Positions 39,512 through 49,913 of a DNA stretch of 64,000 bases are shown in pieces; position 1 is the first letter of the stretch, and each line of letters starts with the position of its first letter. The stretch is from contig OY843726.1 in assembly GCA_963693005.1 (NCBI GenBank), positions 806,001 to 870,000 on the forward strand, written 5' to 3'. Origin of the DNA: Bodonicaedibacter sp963693005 (GTDB taxonomy: Bacteria; Pseudomonadota; Alphaproteobacteria; UBA6184). Below the pieces are notes generated by a model, which saw only the letters and a program-made list of their open reading frames with translations, did not search any database and was not told the origin of the DNA. Made by a program: the position numbers and the translations under genes.

Positions 39512-39798
39512 TTTATAGAAAGTTGCTTCGTTAGATAGGGTGGGCAAATTTAAAGTGATTTCTGTCTCTAAGTTACAAATAGATATATTATTGTGAGGCT
39601 GACACGGAGTAAGCTTTCGCCGGTGTTTTAAGTGGTGCGCAAAGTAAGTAGGGGATAGTGGCAAAAGAATGAGTTTAGACTCTCTTGAGTTTTACTCTCT
39701 AGGTGTTGGTTTTTTGCTTCAGAATTGTTGCAGTTAGTTTTTAAGTAATATTAATATTTTAGTCTGCTTGAAATAGGTTTTTTCTAAAAGAGGAAAAA

Positions 39799-41416
39799 AT
39801 GTTTAAACTTACGAAAATATGGGTGGTTACTTTTTTAAGCAAAAGCCGATCCTTGATGAGTGTCAGATGCTTTTTTTCGATTGCGTTTATTTCCGCATTA
39901 TCCGCTGAATCTAAATCACAGGACTCTTTTCCCAGACTAGTAAGGTCGGCTACTATTACACCCGGGTATATGGAGCGCACCTTTAATTCTAACGATATGA
40001 TGAAGTTGGGCCCATTAAGTTTAATGCAGGCGTCGAGCAAAGCGTTTGACGGTATGGCAAGTTGGGCAGATTCACCGTGGGTAAAGACTGGAATTTATGC
40101 CGCCTATATGTTTCCCAATTATTTGCTATCAAGAGTTAGTTCAACTGTGTTTCATGAATTTGGGCATGCTAGAGCTTTCTATTCTGCGGGGTTGAACTAC
40201 CATTATGATGCTTCTGAAAATGATGGTTTGATAACAGATTATGCGTATGGAATTTATAAAGAAAAGTTTTTAACTCCCTGGGCCTTATTTTATGGGGCGC
40301 ACACAGCTCCCGCTGGTTTTCTTAAAGCGAAGAAAATGCCAGGGGCTTTTGTGAATAGGTTGATTACTGCTGATTTAATTAAGTCAATTTCTGCTCGCCT
40401 AAATAAATGGTGTCTAAATTTAGAAGAATATAATAATGCTGATGATTTGAGTGTCACAGAAAAATACGCAGTTGCTACCCTTCGTTTGGAGGAGATACAA
40501 AGCAGAAACTATCATAATAATGGGGCTAGTTATACGTCTGAAGAAGAAGTGAATTCAGTCAAAAAGAGATTGATGAAAGATGATGTTTCTGGGGCTATTT
40601 CAATATTAATAGAAAACGAGATGGGTCTTTATGTGGATGTTGCGGGTTTAAATAATGAGATGCGTATGGCCCAAGAAGTATCGAATTTGATTTGGGAAAA
40701 TCAAGGACATCAAATGTATGCTAGTTCATACTTTATTGGTAAGTATTCAGCGTTTGGTTACGTGGGGTGGTTGAACAGTCAAATAGAAGAAGGAAAAGTT
40801 GAAGGTGGAAATGATGTGGCTAATATTTTAAGAGGCTACAACAACAGAGGTTTTTCAATTGATAAAGAAGATTTGCAAATTGGAAGCATAACATCACTGC
40901 TATTAAGTGCCACGACATGGTCGTTTGTATATTCGGCGATTACTGAGATACCAAAGGGAAGTTTTGTCGTACATGCCCCCGTGTGGAAGGGGTGGAGATT
41001 GCCAGACCTGAACTTTTATTTAAACAACCCAAGGCCTATCATTTGAGGTGGTGACGGGGTACCAATGGAACCCTAATTGGTATACTGGGTTAAGCGTTGA
41101 GGCTGTGTATAAAGGGAATACAGCTTACGAGTTTGGCCCTACAGTTGGGTATAGTTTTAAGCCAACAGGTATGGGAACTTTTGATATTACAACACAGTTA
41201 ATTGTGAGTAATGAGGGTGAGTTTGGGGGTAGTTTGAGGTCTAGTTGGACTGCTCCGGGAGATAGTTGGAAAGTTGGGTTGTCATACATTTATCATAATG
41301 CGATGACATTAGTTGGGGAGCGTGATATTCCCTTTTTATCATCTGGATTTATGTCTGGGGGAGAACCGAGTATTACAAACCATGAAATCAATATGACGGT
41401 GAGTTATTTGTACTAG
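39799..41416 (+). pseudogene. Exported HEXXH protein with beta-barrel-like C-terminus, split by a frameshift
   Basis: The first frame (39799-41046, 415 aa) has an exported N-terminus and the zinc-protease-like motif HEFGH at residues 119-123 in a hydrophobic context (SSTVFHEFGHARAF), similar to M50-type sites. It ends NNPRPII-stop. The second frame continues from 41048 with beta strands of alternating residues (GYQWNPNWYTGLSVEAVY...MTVSYLY) and a final aromatic residue, typical of outer-membrane barrels. Removing one C from CCC at 41028-41030 joins them into about 538 aa through NNQGLSFEVVTGY. It may be a real mutation, phase-variation or an assembly error. No named family. Confidence 0.65.
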
Positions 41417-41504
41417 ATTTCCTATCTTTAGTCATTCATTTTATATTCTCCTTTAACTTGCGATGTTTATTCTGTATAAATTTGTGTAAATATCGGAATT
41501 TCAG

Positions 41505-42590
41505 ATGAGCAATATTACGGAGTTAAAATCAGTAGCAGTACGCGACATTGAAACTGCTGAAACCTTAGAAGAGTTAGATACTGTGCGCGTAAAAGTGACA
41601 GGAAAGAATGGTCTATTAACCGCAGAAATGAAAAAACTGGGGGGGCTGTCTCCCGAAGACCGAAAATTAGTAGGGCAGGGATTAAATGCCTTTCGAGATG
41701 AATTTAACGCGCTATTACAGGTTAAAAAGTCTTTTTTAGAAGATGAAGCTTTGGCAGTTCAACTAAAGACTGAGCGTGTGGATATGACGTTGCCAGTATC
41801 GCCGAATAAGCCCGGTCGCCTGCATCCTATTACCCAAGTAATGGAAGATATTACCAATATTTTTGCGCAAATGGGGTTTAGTGTTGAAGAAGGGCCGGAT
41901 CTTGAAACGGATCATTATAACTTTTCGGCGCTTAATATTCCAGAAACGCACCCAGCACGCCAGATGCATGATACGTTTTACGTGAAGCCTATAGATGAAA
42001 GTTCTGAGCCCTTATTGCTGCGCACGCATACATCTCCTGTACAGATTCGAACGATGGAATCACAAAAACCACCCATACGTATTATTGCGCCAGGAAAAAC
42101 ATACCGATGTGACTCTGATCAGACACATACGCCCATGTTTCATCAGATTGAGGGGCTTTATATTGACAAGATTGAAAATGTACATATGGGGCATTTAAAA
42201 AGCTGTATTCAAACCTTTTGTCGCGCATTTTTTAATTCTTCGGACTTACCTATTCGATTTCGTCCAAGCTTTTTTCCGTTTACTGAACCTTCGGCAGAGG
42301 TGGATATTGGATGTCAGCATACAAAAGATGGAATTGCTATTGGAGCAGGAAGTGACTGGTTAGAGGTTATGGGATGTGGAATGGTGCATCCAAATGTATT
42401 AAAGAGTTGCGGAGTTGATACTGATAAGTATCAGGGGTTTGCCTTTGGAATGGGGGTAGAGAGATTAGCGATGTTAAAATATAACATTCCAGACTTGCGA
42501 ACATTTTTTGAGGGAAGTCGCCCTTGGATTCAGCATTATGGTTTTGCGCCATATGCGGCTAGTTACAACTCACAAAAGGATGCATCATGA
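41505..42590 (+). CDS. pheS: Phenylalanine--tRNA ligase alpha subunit
   Basis: The 361-aa catalytic subunit charges tRNA-Phe with phenylalanine. It has an N-terminal coiled coil (residues 1-90) and the class II core with motif 2 (TSPVQIRTMES...FHQIEGLYID) and motif 3 (GFAFGMGVERLAMLKYNIPDLR). The stop overlaps the pheT start by four bases. A G7 run (41639-41645) lies in frame in the coiled coil. Confidence 0.97.
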   Translation: MSNITELKSVAVRDIETAETLEELDTVRVKVTGKNGLLTAEMKKLGGLSPEDRKLVGQGLNAFRDEFNALLQVKKSFLEDEALAVQLKTERVDMTLPVSPNKPGRLHPITQVMEDITNIFAQMGFSVEEGPDLETDHYNFSALNIPETHPARQMHDTFYVKPIDESSEPLLLRTHTSPVQIRTMESQKPPIRIIAPGKTYRCDSDQTHTPMFHQIEGLYIDKIENVHMGHLKSCIQTFCRAFFNSSDLPIRFRPSFFPFTEPSAEVDIGCQHTKDGIAIGAGSDWLEVMGCGMVHPNVLKSCGVDTDKYQGFAFGMGVERLAMLKYNIPDLRTFFEGSRPWIQHYGFAPYAASYNSQKDAS

Positions 42591-44992
42591 AGTTTACGCT
42601 TTCTTGGTTAAAAGAACACCTGGAGACAAAAGAATCGTTGGCTAATTTAATGCATCACTTAACGATGTTGGGAATTGAGGTCGAATCTTGCGATGACCCA
42701 TCTGCGCGTTTGGCCCCGTTTTTAATTGCTGAAATTAGATCGTTAGAGAGACACCCAAATGCTGACCGGTTGAATGTATGTCAGGTGCAGGTAGATAAAG
42801 ACCCTAGTAAGCCGCTTATTCAGGTTGTGTGTGGTGCTCCAAATGTTTATGAGGGGATGAAAACAGTTTTTGCACATGTGGGAACGCATGTTCCGGGTTT
42901 GGATATTGTTTTAAAGCCCGGCAATATTCGCGGAGTAGATAGCCACGGAATGATGTGTTCAAAGAGTGAATTGAACTTAGGTGTGGATAGCGAAGGAATT
43001 CTTGATTTGCCTATAGATGCACCAGTAGGGGTGTCGTTTGCAAAAGTGTATGGGTATGATGACCCAATTGTAGAAGTGGGTATTACGCCAAACCGTGCGG
43101 ACTGTTTTGGCATAAAAGGTATAGCTCAGGACTTGGCAGCAGCAAAGTTGGGAAAATATAAACCGCGCAATATCTCCGTAATAAAAGGAGAAGAACCTTG
43201 TGAAATTAATGTAGAAATTGAAGATAAGGCGCTTTGTCCCGCATATATGGGGCGTATGATTAGTAATATAACAAATGTGGAGAGTCCTGAATGGCTGCAA
43301 CAGCGGTTGCGGAACATTGGATTGGAACCAATCTCTGCTGTTGTTGATGTTACCAATTATATTAATTATGACTTGTGCCGACCATTGCATGCGTTTGATG
43401 CGGATACATTACGAGGCAATCTTTCTGTAAGAAAGGCAAAAACTGACGAACAGTTTGTTGGTTTGAATGATACCGAATATAAACTTTCGAATAGTCATTT
43501 AGTTATTGCTGATGAGAATGGTGCGGTGGCGATTGCGGGTGTGCTGGGAGGAAAAGATTCTGGCACGAGCATGGAGACAACGTCAGTATTTTTAGAGTCT
43601 GCATTGTTCTCGCCTGAGGCCGTTATGCAATCGGGGCGGGATTTGAATATTCATACAGACTCTAGGCTTCGATTTGAGCGTGGTGTGGACCCAGAATCAG
43701 TTAAGCAGGGATTGGAGTTAGCTACGCATATGATTATGACAATATGCGGGGGCGAGGCCAGTGATATTGTTTCTGCGGGTGTGGTTCCATCTAATCGTAA
43801 GAAAATCTCGGTGTCGATGGAGCGCATTCAGCAGGTGACGGGGATTAAAATTGAGATTTTGGAGGTTGAGAAATACTTAGCAGGGTTGGGATTTACAGAC
43901 ATTCAACATGTTGGAAACTTTGCATTGTCCGCAATGACTCCAACGTGGCGGTTTGATATTTCTGAAGAGCATGATGTTATTGAAGAGATATTAAGATTGC
44001 GCGGATACGATTCGCTGCCGAATGTTTCTATGATGACGTTGCCAGGATTTAATGCACATACATTTAAGCAAAGCGTTCGTTACCGCGCCAAAAAAGCACT
44101 GGTATGTTTAGGATTTGATGAGTGTGTCCATTACTCGTTTCTGGATAAAGCCGTGGCTGAGAAGTTTAATTCGGAGCAAAATTTAATTGAAGTAGCTAAT
44201 CCAATTAGTCAGAAGTTAAGCCATATGCGTCCGACTGTGCTGGCGTCTTTGCTAAGCTCTGTACAACAGAATATTGCCTACTCATATACTGACCTAGCGA
44301 TATTTGAGGTGGGCAATGTGTACAAGTGGATTTCGGAAAAACCAGAGCAAGAGGTTATGGTATCGGGAGTAGTGACTGGATTAAAGCGAGATCAGAACTG
44401 GGATCTGCCAGAAAGTGAATATAATGTTTTTGACATTAAATCAGCGGTTTTTAATTTGTTGAGTGAGCTGGGGTTGTTACCTACTTCTTTTCAAATAGAT
44501 TCAGAGGCTGCTCCTGCATGGTATCATCCGGGGCAAAGTGTGGCTCTGAAGTTGGGGCCTAAAAATACCCTAGGTTATTTTGGACGGATACATCCAGAAA
44601 CTGAAAAGCTGATGGAGATTGATCAGCCAGTTTTTGGATTTGAGTTGTTTTTGGATAAGATGCCGACAAAGCCCGTAAAATACAAACCTTATAAATTAAA
44701 TGCTCTACAACCTGTGTACCGTGATTTTGCGTTTTTGGTGGACAAGGAAGTTCCGGCAGGAAAGTTAATTAAGGCAGTAGAGGGTGTAGACAAGCAGTTA
44801 ATTTCTAAGGTGAGAGTCTTTGATGTTTATACGGGTAAAGGGGTTGGCGAAAATCAGAAATCAGTTGCCTTGAACGTTACTCTAACACCCAAAAATAAAA
44901 CGTTGGAAGATTCTGAATTACAAGAAGTGAGCGCAAAAATTATTGCGGCCGTAGCAAAATTAACAGGTGGTGAACTGAGAGGATCCGCATAA
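42587..44992 (+). CDS. pheT: Phenylalanine--tRNA ligase beta subunit
   Basis: The 801-aa beta subunit forms the alpha2-beta2 enzyme and edits mischarged tyrosine. Domains in order are the tRNA-binding (EMAP-like) domain (about 40-150), B3/B4 editing domain (about 200-380), B5 domain (about 400-470), the catalytic-like domain, and the C-terminal ferredoxin-fold anticodon-binding domain (about 705-800). It overlaps pheS by four bases and lepA by one base (TAATG). Confidence 0.97.
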   Translation: MKFTLSWLKEHLETKESLANLMHHLTMLGIEVESCDDPSARLAPFLIAEIRSLERHPNADRLNVCQVQVDKDPSKPLIQVVCGAPNVYEGMKTVFAHVGTHVPGLDIVLKPGNIRGVDSHGMMCSKSELNLGVDSEGILDLPIDAPVGVSFAKVYGYDDPIVEVGITPNRADCFGIKGIAQDLAAAKLGKYKPRNISVIKGEEPCEINVEIEDKALCPAYMGRMISNITNVESPEWLQQRLRNIGLEPISAVVDVTNYINYDLCRPLHAFDADTLRGNLSVRKAKTDEQFVGLNDTEYKLSNSHLVIADENGAVAIAGVLGGKDSGTSMETTSVFLESALFSPEAVMQSGRDLNIHTDSRLRFERGVDPESVKQGLELATHMIMTICGGEASDIVSAGVVPSNRKKISVSMERIQQVTGIKIEILEVEKYLAGLGFTDIQHVGNFALSAMTPTWRFDISEEHDVIEEILRLRGYDSLPNVSMMTLPGFNAHTFKQSVRYRAKKALVCLGFDECVHYSFLDKAVAEKFNSEQNLIEVANPISQKLSHMRPTVLASLLSSVQQNIAYSYTDLAIFEVGNVYKWISEKPEQEVMVSGVVTGLKRDQNWDLPESEYNVFDIKSAVFNLLSELGLLPTSFQIDSEAAPAWYHPGQSVALKLGPKNTLGYFGRIHPETEKLMEIDQPVFGFELFLDKMPTKPVKYKPYKLNALQPVYRDFAFLVDKEVPAGKLIKAVEGVDKQLISKVRVFDVYTGKGVGENQKSVALNVTLTPKNKTLEDSELQEVSAKIIAAVAKLTGGELRGSA

Positions 44993-46794
44993 TGTCAAAG
45001 AATCATGAGCACATTCGAAATTTTGCGATTATTGCGCATATTGATCATGGGAAATCAACCTTAGCAGATCGGTTAATTGAATTTTGCCATGCTGTTGAGC
45101 AGCGTGATATGAAGTCGCAAATGTTAGATAGCATGGATATTGAACGTGAGCGTGGAATTACGATTAAAGCACAAACGGTCCGATTACGTTATCCTGCAAA
45201 GAATGGGAAATCCTATCAGTTAAACTTAATTGATACACCTGGGCATGTAGATTTCTCGTATGAGGTGAGCCGATCGTTAGCAGCGTGTGAAGGGTCATTA
45301 TTGGTGGTAGATGCTTCTCAAGGTGTGGAAGCGCAAACATTGGCGAATGTATATTTGGCCTTAGACAATAATCATGAGATAGCACCAGTTCTAAATAAAA
45401 TTGATTTACCTGCGGCAGAGCCAGAGCGTGTAAAACAGGAAATTGAAGACGTAATTGGGTTGGATGTTTCTGATACGCTAATGGTATCGGCAAAGACAGG
45501 TATTGGTATTGAAGCTGTTTTGGAAGCGATAGTTCATAAATTGCCTGCGCCGAAGGGGGACTCGGAAGCGCCATTAAAAGCGTTGTTGATTGATGGTTGG
45601 TATGACACATATTTAGGTGTAATGATCTTAGTTCGCGTTAAAGAAGGCGTTTTGAAAAAAGGGTCTAAAATTCAAATGATGGCGACGAAAGAAACCTACA
45701 CAGTTGAACGTATGGGGGTGTTTACACCGGCTAAAGAGTCTATTGATGTACTGTATCCTGGTGAAGTGGGATTTATTACTGCAGGGATTAAGTACGTTGC
45801 TGATTTGAATGTTGGAGATACGATTACCACCGAAAGGAATCCAGCACCAGAGGCATTGCCTGGGTTTAAGCCAAGTGTTCCCGTTGTGTTTTGTGGTTTG
45901 TTTCCGTCAGATGCAGCAGAGTTTGAGACTTTGAGAGAGAGTTTAGGGAAGCTACGTTTAAATGATGCGAGCTTCATTTTTGAAACAGACCAGTCAACAG
46001 CATTAGGCATGGGGTTCCGCTGTGGATTTTTAGGGTTACTGCATTTAGAGATTATTCAAGAGCGATTAGAGCGAGAGTTTAATTTAGATTTGATTACAAC
46101 TGCGCCAAGTGTTGTGTATCAAATATACCTAAAAGACCAAGCTTTTTTTGAAATTCATAACCCGGCAGATTTGCCAGATATTATGAAAATTGAGCGAATT
46201 GAAGAGCCGTGGATTAAGGCAACGATTATGGTTCCTGACGAATATTTAGGATCGGTGCTGGCGCTGTGCACGGACCGCAGAGGCCAGCAGATTGATTTGA
46301 CCTATGCAGGTAACCGCGCAATGGTTATTTATCGTTTGCCGCTTAACGAGGTGGTGTTTGATTTTTATGATCGGCTGAAGTCTGTATCACGTGGATATGC
46401 AAGTTTTGACTATCAGATAGATGGTTATGCCGAAGAGAATTTAGTAAAGCTTGCAATTCTAGTGAATGGTGAACCAGTGGAAGCATTGTCGTGTATTGTT
46501 CAACGTGATCGAGCAGAAACACGTGGGCGTGCGTTGTGTGAGAAGCTTAAGGGGCTTATTCCTCGACAGTTGTTTCAGATTGCTATTCAGGCAGCAATTG
46601 GTGGAAAGGTGATTGCACGAGAAACAGTTTCTGCAATTCGTAAAGACGTGACTGCAAAGTGTTATGGTGGAGATATAAGTCGCAAGCGTAAACTGTTAGA
46701 AAAACAAAAAGCTGGAAAGAAGCGTATGCGTCAGTTTGGGAATGTTGAGATACCACAATCAGCGTTGGTTGCAGCACTGAAAGTTAGTGAATGA
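44992..46794 (+). CDS. lepA: Elongation factor 4 (LepA)
   Basis: LepA is a ribosome-bound GTPase that helps translation under stress. The 600-aa protein has the P-loop AHIDHGKST, DTPGHVDFSYEV, NKIDLP, and the LepA-specific C-terminal domain with KRMRQFGNVEIPQ near the end. Its start overlaps the pheT stop, so it is probably the third gene of the pheS-pheT-lepA transcript, which ends at the palindrome at 46809. Confidence 0.97.
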   Translation: MSKNHEHIRNFAIIAHIDHGKSTLADRLIEFCHAVEQRDMKSQMLDSMDIERERGITIKAQTVRLRYPAKNGKSYQLNLIDTPGHVDFSYEVSRSLAACEGSLLVVDASQGVEAQTLANVYLALDNNHEIAPVLNKIDLPAAEPERVKQEIEDVIGLDVSDTLMVSAKTGIGIEAVLEAIVHKLPAPKGDSEAPLKALLIDGWYDTYLGVMILVRVKEGVLKKGSKIQMMATKETYTVERMGVFTPAKESIDVLYPGEVGFITAGIKYVADLNVGDTITTERNPAPEALPGFKPSVPVVFCGLFPSDAAEFETLRESLGKLRLNDASFIFETDQSTALGMGFRCGFLGLLHLEIIQERLEREFNLDLITTAPSVVYQIYLKDQAFFEIHNPADLPDIMKIERIEEPWIKATIMVPDEYLGSVLALCTDRRGQQIDLTYAGNRAMVIYRLPLNEVVFDFYDRLKSVSRGYASFDYQIDGYAEENLVKLAILVNGEPVEALSCIVQRDRAETRGRALCEKLKGLIPRQLFQIAIQAAIGGKVIARETVSAIRKDVTAKCYGGDISRKRKLLEKQKAGKKRMRQFGNVEIPQSALVAALKVSE

Positions 46795-46808
46795 GAGTGT
46801 GTGCTTTC

Positions 46809-46846
46809 TAATAATAAAGGGGGGCATATGCCCCCCTTTATTATTA
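46809..46846. terminator. Bidirectional terminator palindrome
   Basis: A perfect 38-base palindrome: a 17-base stem with six G-C pairs (AAAGGGGGGC / GCCCCCCTTT plus flanking A/T) lies between the convergent lepA and MscS genes. The A/T ends give T tracts in both directions. Confidence 0.93.
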
Positions 46847-46864
46847 GGCGGATGGAGACACTGA

Positions 46865-49072
46865 CTACTTCATTACGCGATCCATCTCTTCAAATGCAAG
46901 TGTGACGAGTTTTCTAAACTCAATGGACACAATGCGAGATTTGCTGGGTTTTACTTTGATTTCGAACTGCATTAATTTAGTAATTTCATTATTTGGATTA
47001 TCGGTGCAGATGAAATCACTAACGCCGATAAATTTGGGTGGAATGATGATGAAGTCTTTTATTTCGGGGTCATTCAGCAACTGTTCTCCGACGTCTTCTA
47101 AAATACCTGCAGTGCGTTTTAAGTGATATCTGGACGGTAAAGGCACATCCATACGAATTAGATTAAAATCTCGAGATCTATTAACGACGGCTGAAATATG
47201 GCTGAAAGGAATGAAATTTAGGAATCCTTGGCCGTCTCGGATGTGAACTTTACGTAACGTAATATTTTCAATTTGTCCGGTAACGCCAGCAACGGATACT
47301 ATATCACCAATGTTAATGTCATTTTCTTGAATAATGAACAGACCATTGATAAAGTCTTCGATAATTGTTTTACTGGCTAGCCCAATACCAAGCCCCAAGA
47401 TGCTAAAACTTGCTAGAATTGGCATGACGTCGACCTTTAGTTCAATGAGAAGAAAAAAACCAGCAATAAAAAACACAAATATTTTGCTGACACGATCGAG
47501 TATGGGTAAGAATGTTTTTAGATGTTTATTTCTTCCCGCTTTCATAATAGAGCTACTAAACATACGGCTGAGCCCTTGGAGAACAATAATAGTTATGACT
47601 ATAATTACTATTACTCCAAACATTTTGTCAGAGACCTTTTGTGTGCTGATGCCCTGCATTTTAGCAATAGGGATTACCCATCGATAGACGATAAAAGATA
47701 CGCCAGAAAATGAAAGAATATTAATGAGGCGTTGTGTGATTATTTCTAAGTTTTTATTTTTTATGGTGGCTCCAGACAAATAGCCCGAAGAGTACACTAA
47801 CAGGTAAGAGAGAACGCTAATTCCAAATAATATAAGTAAGGTAAAGATAAGTTGTGCTTCAAGATATTGGAACATCTTAGAGTATCCAATAAACCAGGAG
47901 ATATAGATTAATCCAATACCCCAGGTGATGAGGTGATAAATGGTTCCGGCAACAATTTTTTGCATTTCTAAAACAGATGATTTTTCTAAGAAAGGAATTT
48001 CTCGAAATAGCATACCTTCAAATACGGGGCGATTTTTGCGCAAATTCATAAGGATAAGAGTGGTGACTAATCCCCAAAATAATTGAACTGTAGGGTGACT
48101 AATAGTTGTTGCTTGTGATGCAAACTGTATGATTTCGGCTGCATAGGTTTGACCCATCCAGAGTAACAAGACCATAAAAAACAGTCTGAATAGAGAGCTC
48201 TGATGTTCTAGTTTGACTGGAAAAATTCCCGTTGAAATGCTGGCGCGCATTAGCAAAATGCCGACTTGTAACAGAGTGACGTTAATTATGACTTCTGAGC
48301 CATAGACGTGCATGGTTTCGCCGCTAACAAAGAACCCTTTTGCTAAGTAGGCGACTGCAACAAACCCGCTGATAGAAGTTAAGGTTCTGAAAAATGTAGT
48401 TGTTGAAAAATCGCGTCTTAACTTTCCAAACAGTGGTGGAAACCCAGCTTTTAGTATGGCAGCTAAGATAATTTGCGCAGAAAGCGCAATTAACACGAGA
48501 TATAAAAGTTTAAAACCCTGAACATCTTTAACCTCTTGTAAAAAGGGGTTGTTGACTTTAAAAGACCAAGTAGATTTCTTGAGTAGGCTAGTTGAAAAGT
48601 GACGGATTTCTGCCTCAAAAGTTTTTATAAAGCCTTTTACGCTTGCAAATGCTTGAACAAAAATCAAATGCGGTGAGTTTAGAGTGTCGGATGAAACGAA
48701 TGCCTTGAGTTGTTTGATAAGTTTAAGTCGTTGTGGTTCGTTTTCTAGAGTGGTAATGAGCTCTTTTATCGTTGGGTTTGCACTAGAGAGTGAGGAAGTG
48801 GATTGCTTTGTTTTTGAGTTCTTCTTTTTATTAGATAGATCTGCTTCGGTGTATTCGCGCCAATTAGGAAGGGTTTTCTCTAACATTTCAGGGGTGACGT
48901 CATCCACATCGAAGTCTTCGCTATCTTGATAACTATCGAAGTTTGTAGGAAGTGTTTTTTCTAACATCTCAGGAGTTACATCATCAACGTTAAAACTTCT
49001 GCGAGCGGATAGGGAAAGACCGTCTAAGCTGAGCAAAGACAATAAAGAGAAAACCAGAAAACGTGACAACAT
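46865..49072 (-). CDS. Large MscS-family mechanosensitive ion channel
   Basis: The 735-aa membrane protein should open under membrane tension. A signal peptide (MLSRFLVFSLLSLLSLDG) is followed by a soluble periplasmic part, then about ten membrane segments (about 190-560), and the MscS pore and beta domain (GIGLASKTIIEDFINGLFIIQENDINIGDIV, then GQIENITLRKVHIRDGQG). Near the N-terminus a 16-residue unit, VDDVTPEMLEKTLP with neighbours, occurs twice (about residues 20-35 and 50-65). The start at 49072 has AAGG seven bases upstream. Confidence 0.9.
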   Translation of the reverse strand: MLSRFLVFSLLSLLSLDGLSLSARRSFNVDDVTPEMLEKTLPTNFDSYQDSEDFDVDDVTPEMLEKTLPNWREYTEADLSNKKKNSKTKQSTSSLSSANPTIKELITTLENEPQRLKLIKQLKAFVSSDTLNSPHLIFVQAFASVKGFIKTFEAEIRHFSTSLLKKSTWSFKVNNPFLQEVKDVQGFKLLYLVLIALSAQIILAAILKAGFPPLFGKLRRDFSTTTFFRTLTSISGFVAVAYLAKGFFVSGETMHVYGSEVIINVTLLQVGILLMRASISTGIFPVKLEHQSSLFRLFFMVLLLWMGQTYAAEIIQFASQATTISHPTVQLFWGLVTTLILMNLRKNRPVFEGMLFREIPFLEKSSVLEMQKIVAGTIYHLITWGIGLIYISWFIGYSKMFQYLEAQLIFTLLILFGISVLSYLLVYSSGYLSGATIKNKNLEIITQRLINILSFSGVSFIVYRWVIPIAKMQGISTQKVSDKMFGVIVIIVITIIVLQGLSRMFSSSIMKAGRNKHLKTFLPILDRVSKIFVFFIAGFFLLIELKVDVMPILASFSILGLGIGLASKTIIEDFINGLFIIQENDINIGDIVSVAGVTGQIENITLRKVHIRDGQGFLNFIPFSHISAVVNRSRDFNLIRMDVPLPSRYHLKRTAGILEDVGEQLLNDPEIKDFIIIPPKFIGVSDFICTDNPNNEITKLMQFEIKVKPSKSRIVSIEFRKLVTLAFEEMDRVMK

Positions 49073-49220
49073 TCCATTACCTTTTTTATAGAGTATAGCC
49101 ATAGACAAATGTAACTGCCAACCTATTTCTCATAAAGTATTGATATTTTTATGGAAATGAATTAAGCTTCCGAAACGCTAATGATAAGCAATTTGCTGAA
49201 AGTAAGTAAGGAGTAATACT

Positions 49221-49838
49221 ATGTCACGAATTATCGAATTAGTTGCAGAACCTCGCACAGAGTCTGGAACTTCTAGCGCAAGAGCGGTTCGTTTAAGCAA
49301 TAAGATCCCGGCAGTTATTTACGGATTGAAGAAAGAAAATGAGTCATTTTCTGTGAGTTATAATGATGTAATTCGAGCGTTGTCAAAACCTGGTTTTTTA
49401 ACACACTTATTTGATCTTAAGATTTCTGGAAAAACACAGAAGGCTATCGTTAAGGATATGCAGTTTCATCCAGTTACAGATCAACCTATTCATATTGATT
49501 TTCAACGAGTGGACAATAAAACACCGATTGCAATGTCGGTTCCAGTAAAGCTGATTAATCACGAAAAATCTCCAGGGGTTAAACGTGGAGGAAAGTTAAA
49601 CGTAGTAATGCATCGTCTAAATGTTATTTGTAAGGCAGATAATATTCCTGAGTATATTTTTGTTGATATCGGACATTTAAGCGGTGGAGAACGAGTGTCT
49701 TTGAATCAAGTTGTTATGCCTGAAGGTGTTGAGTTGGGGGTTAATTCTCAGCCAACTGTATGTACGCTTATTAAGGGGCGTGGTGCGAAGGATGCTGAGG
49801 AATCAGAAGAGTCTGCGGCAACAACTGAAGAGGCGTAA
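49221..49838 (+). CDS. rplY: 50S ribosomal protein L25 (CTC form)
   Basis: A 205-aa 5S rRNA-binding protein with the N-terminal L25 domain (EPRTESGTSSARAVRLSNKIPAVIYG in parts) and the C-terminal TL5 domain (VPVKLINHEKSPGVKRGGKLN). The length and acidic C-terminal tail are normal for the general-stress CTC form. AAGGAG lies about eight bases before the ATG. pth follows, the usual partner of rplY. Confidence 0.95.
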   Translation: MSRIIELVAEPRTESGTSSARAVRLSNKIPAVIYGLKKENESFSVSYNDVIRALSKPGFLTHLFDLKISGKTQKAIVKDMQFHPVTDQPIHIDFQRVDNKTPIAMSVPVKLINHEKSPGVKRGGKLNVVMHRLNVICKADNIPEYIFVDIGHLSGGERVSLNQVVMPEGVELGVNSQPTVCTLIKGRGAKDAEESEESAATTEEA

Positions 49839-49913
49839 GTTTTTTTAATTAGTTGCTTAATTTTAGGGGGGGGCGTTATTGGCTTCCCCTTTTTGTTTTA
49901 TGAGGAATGTCCG

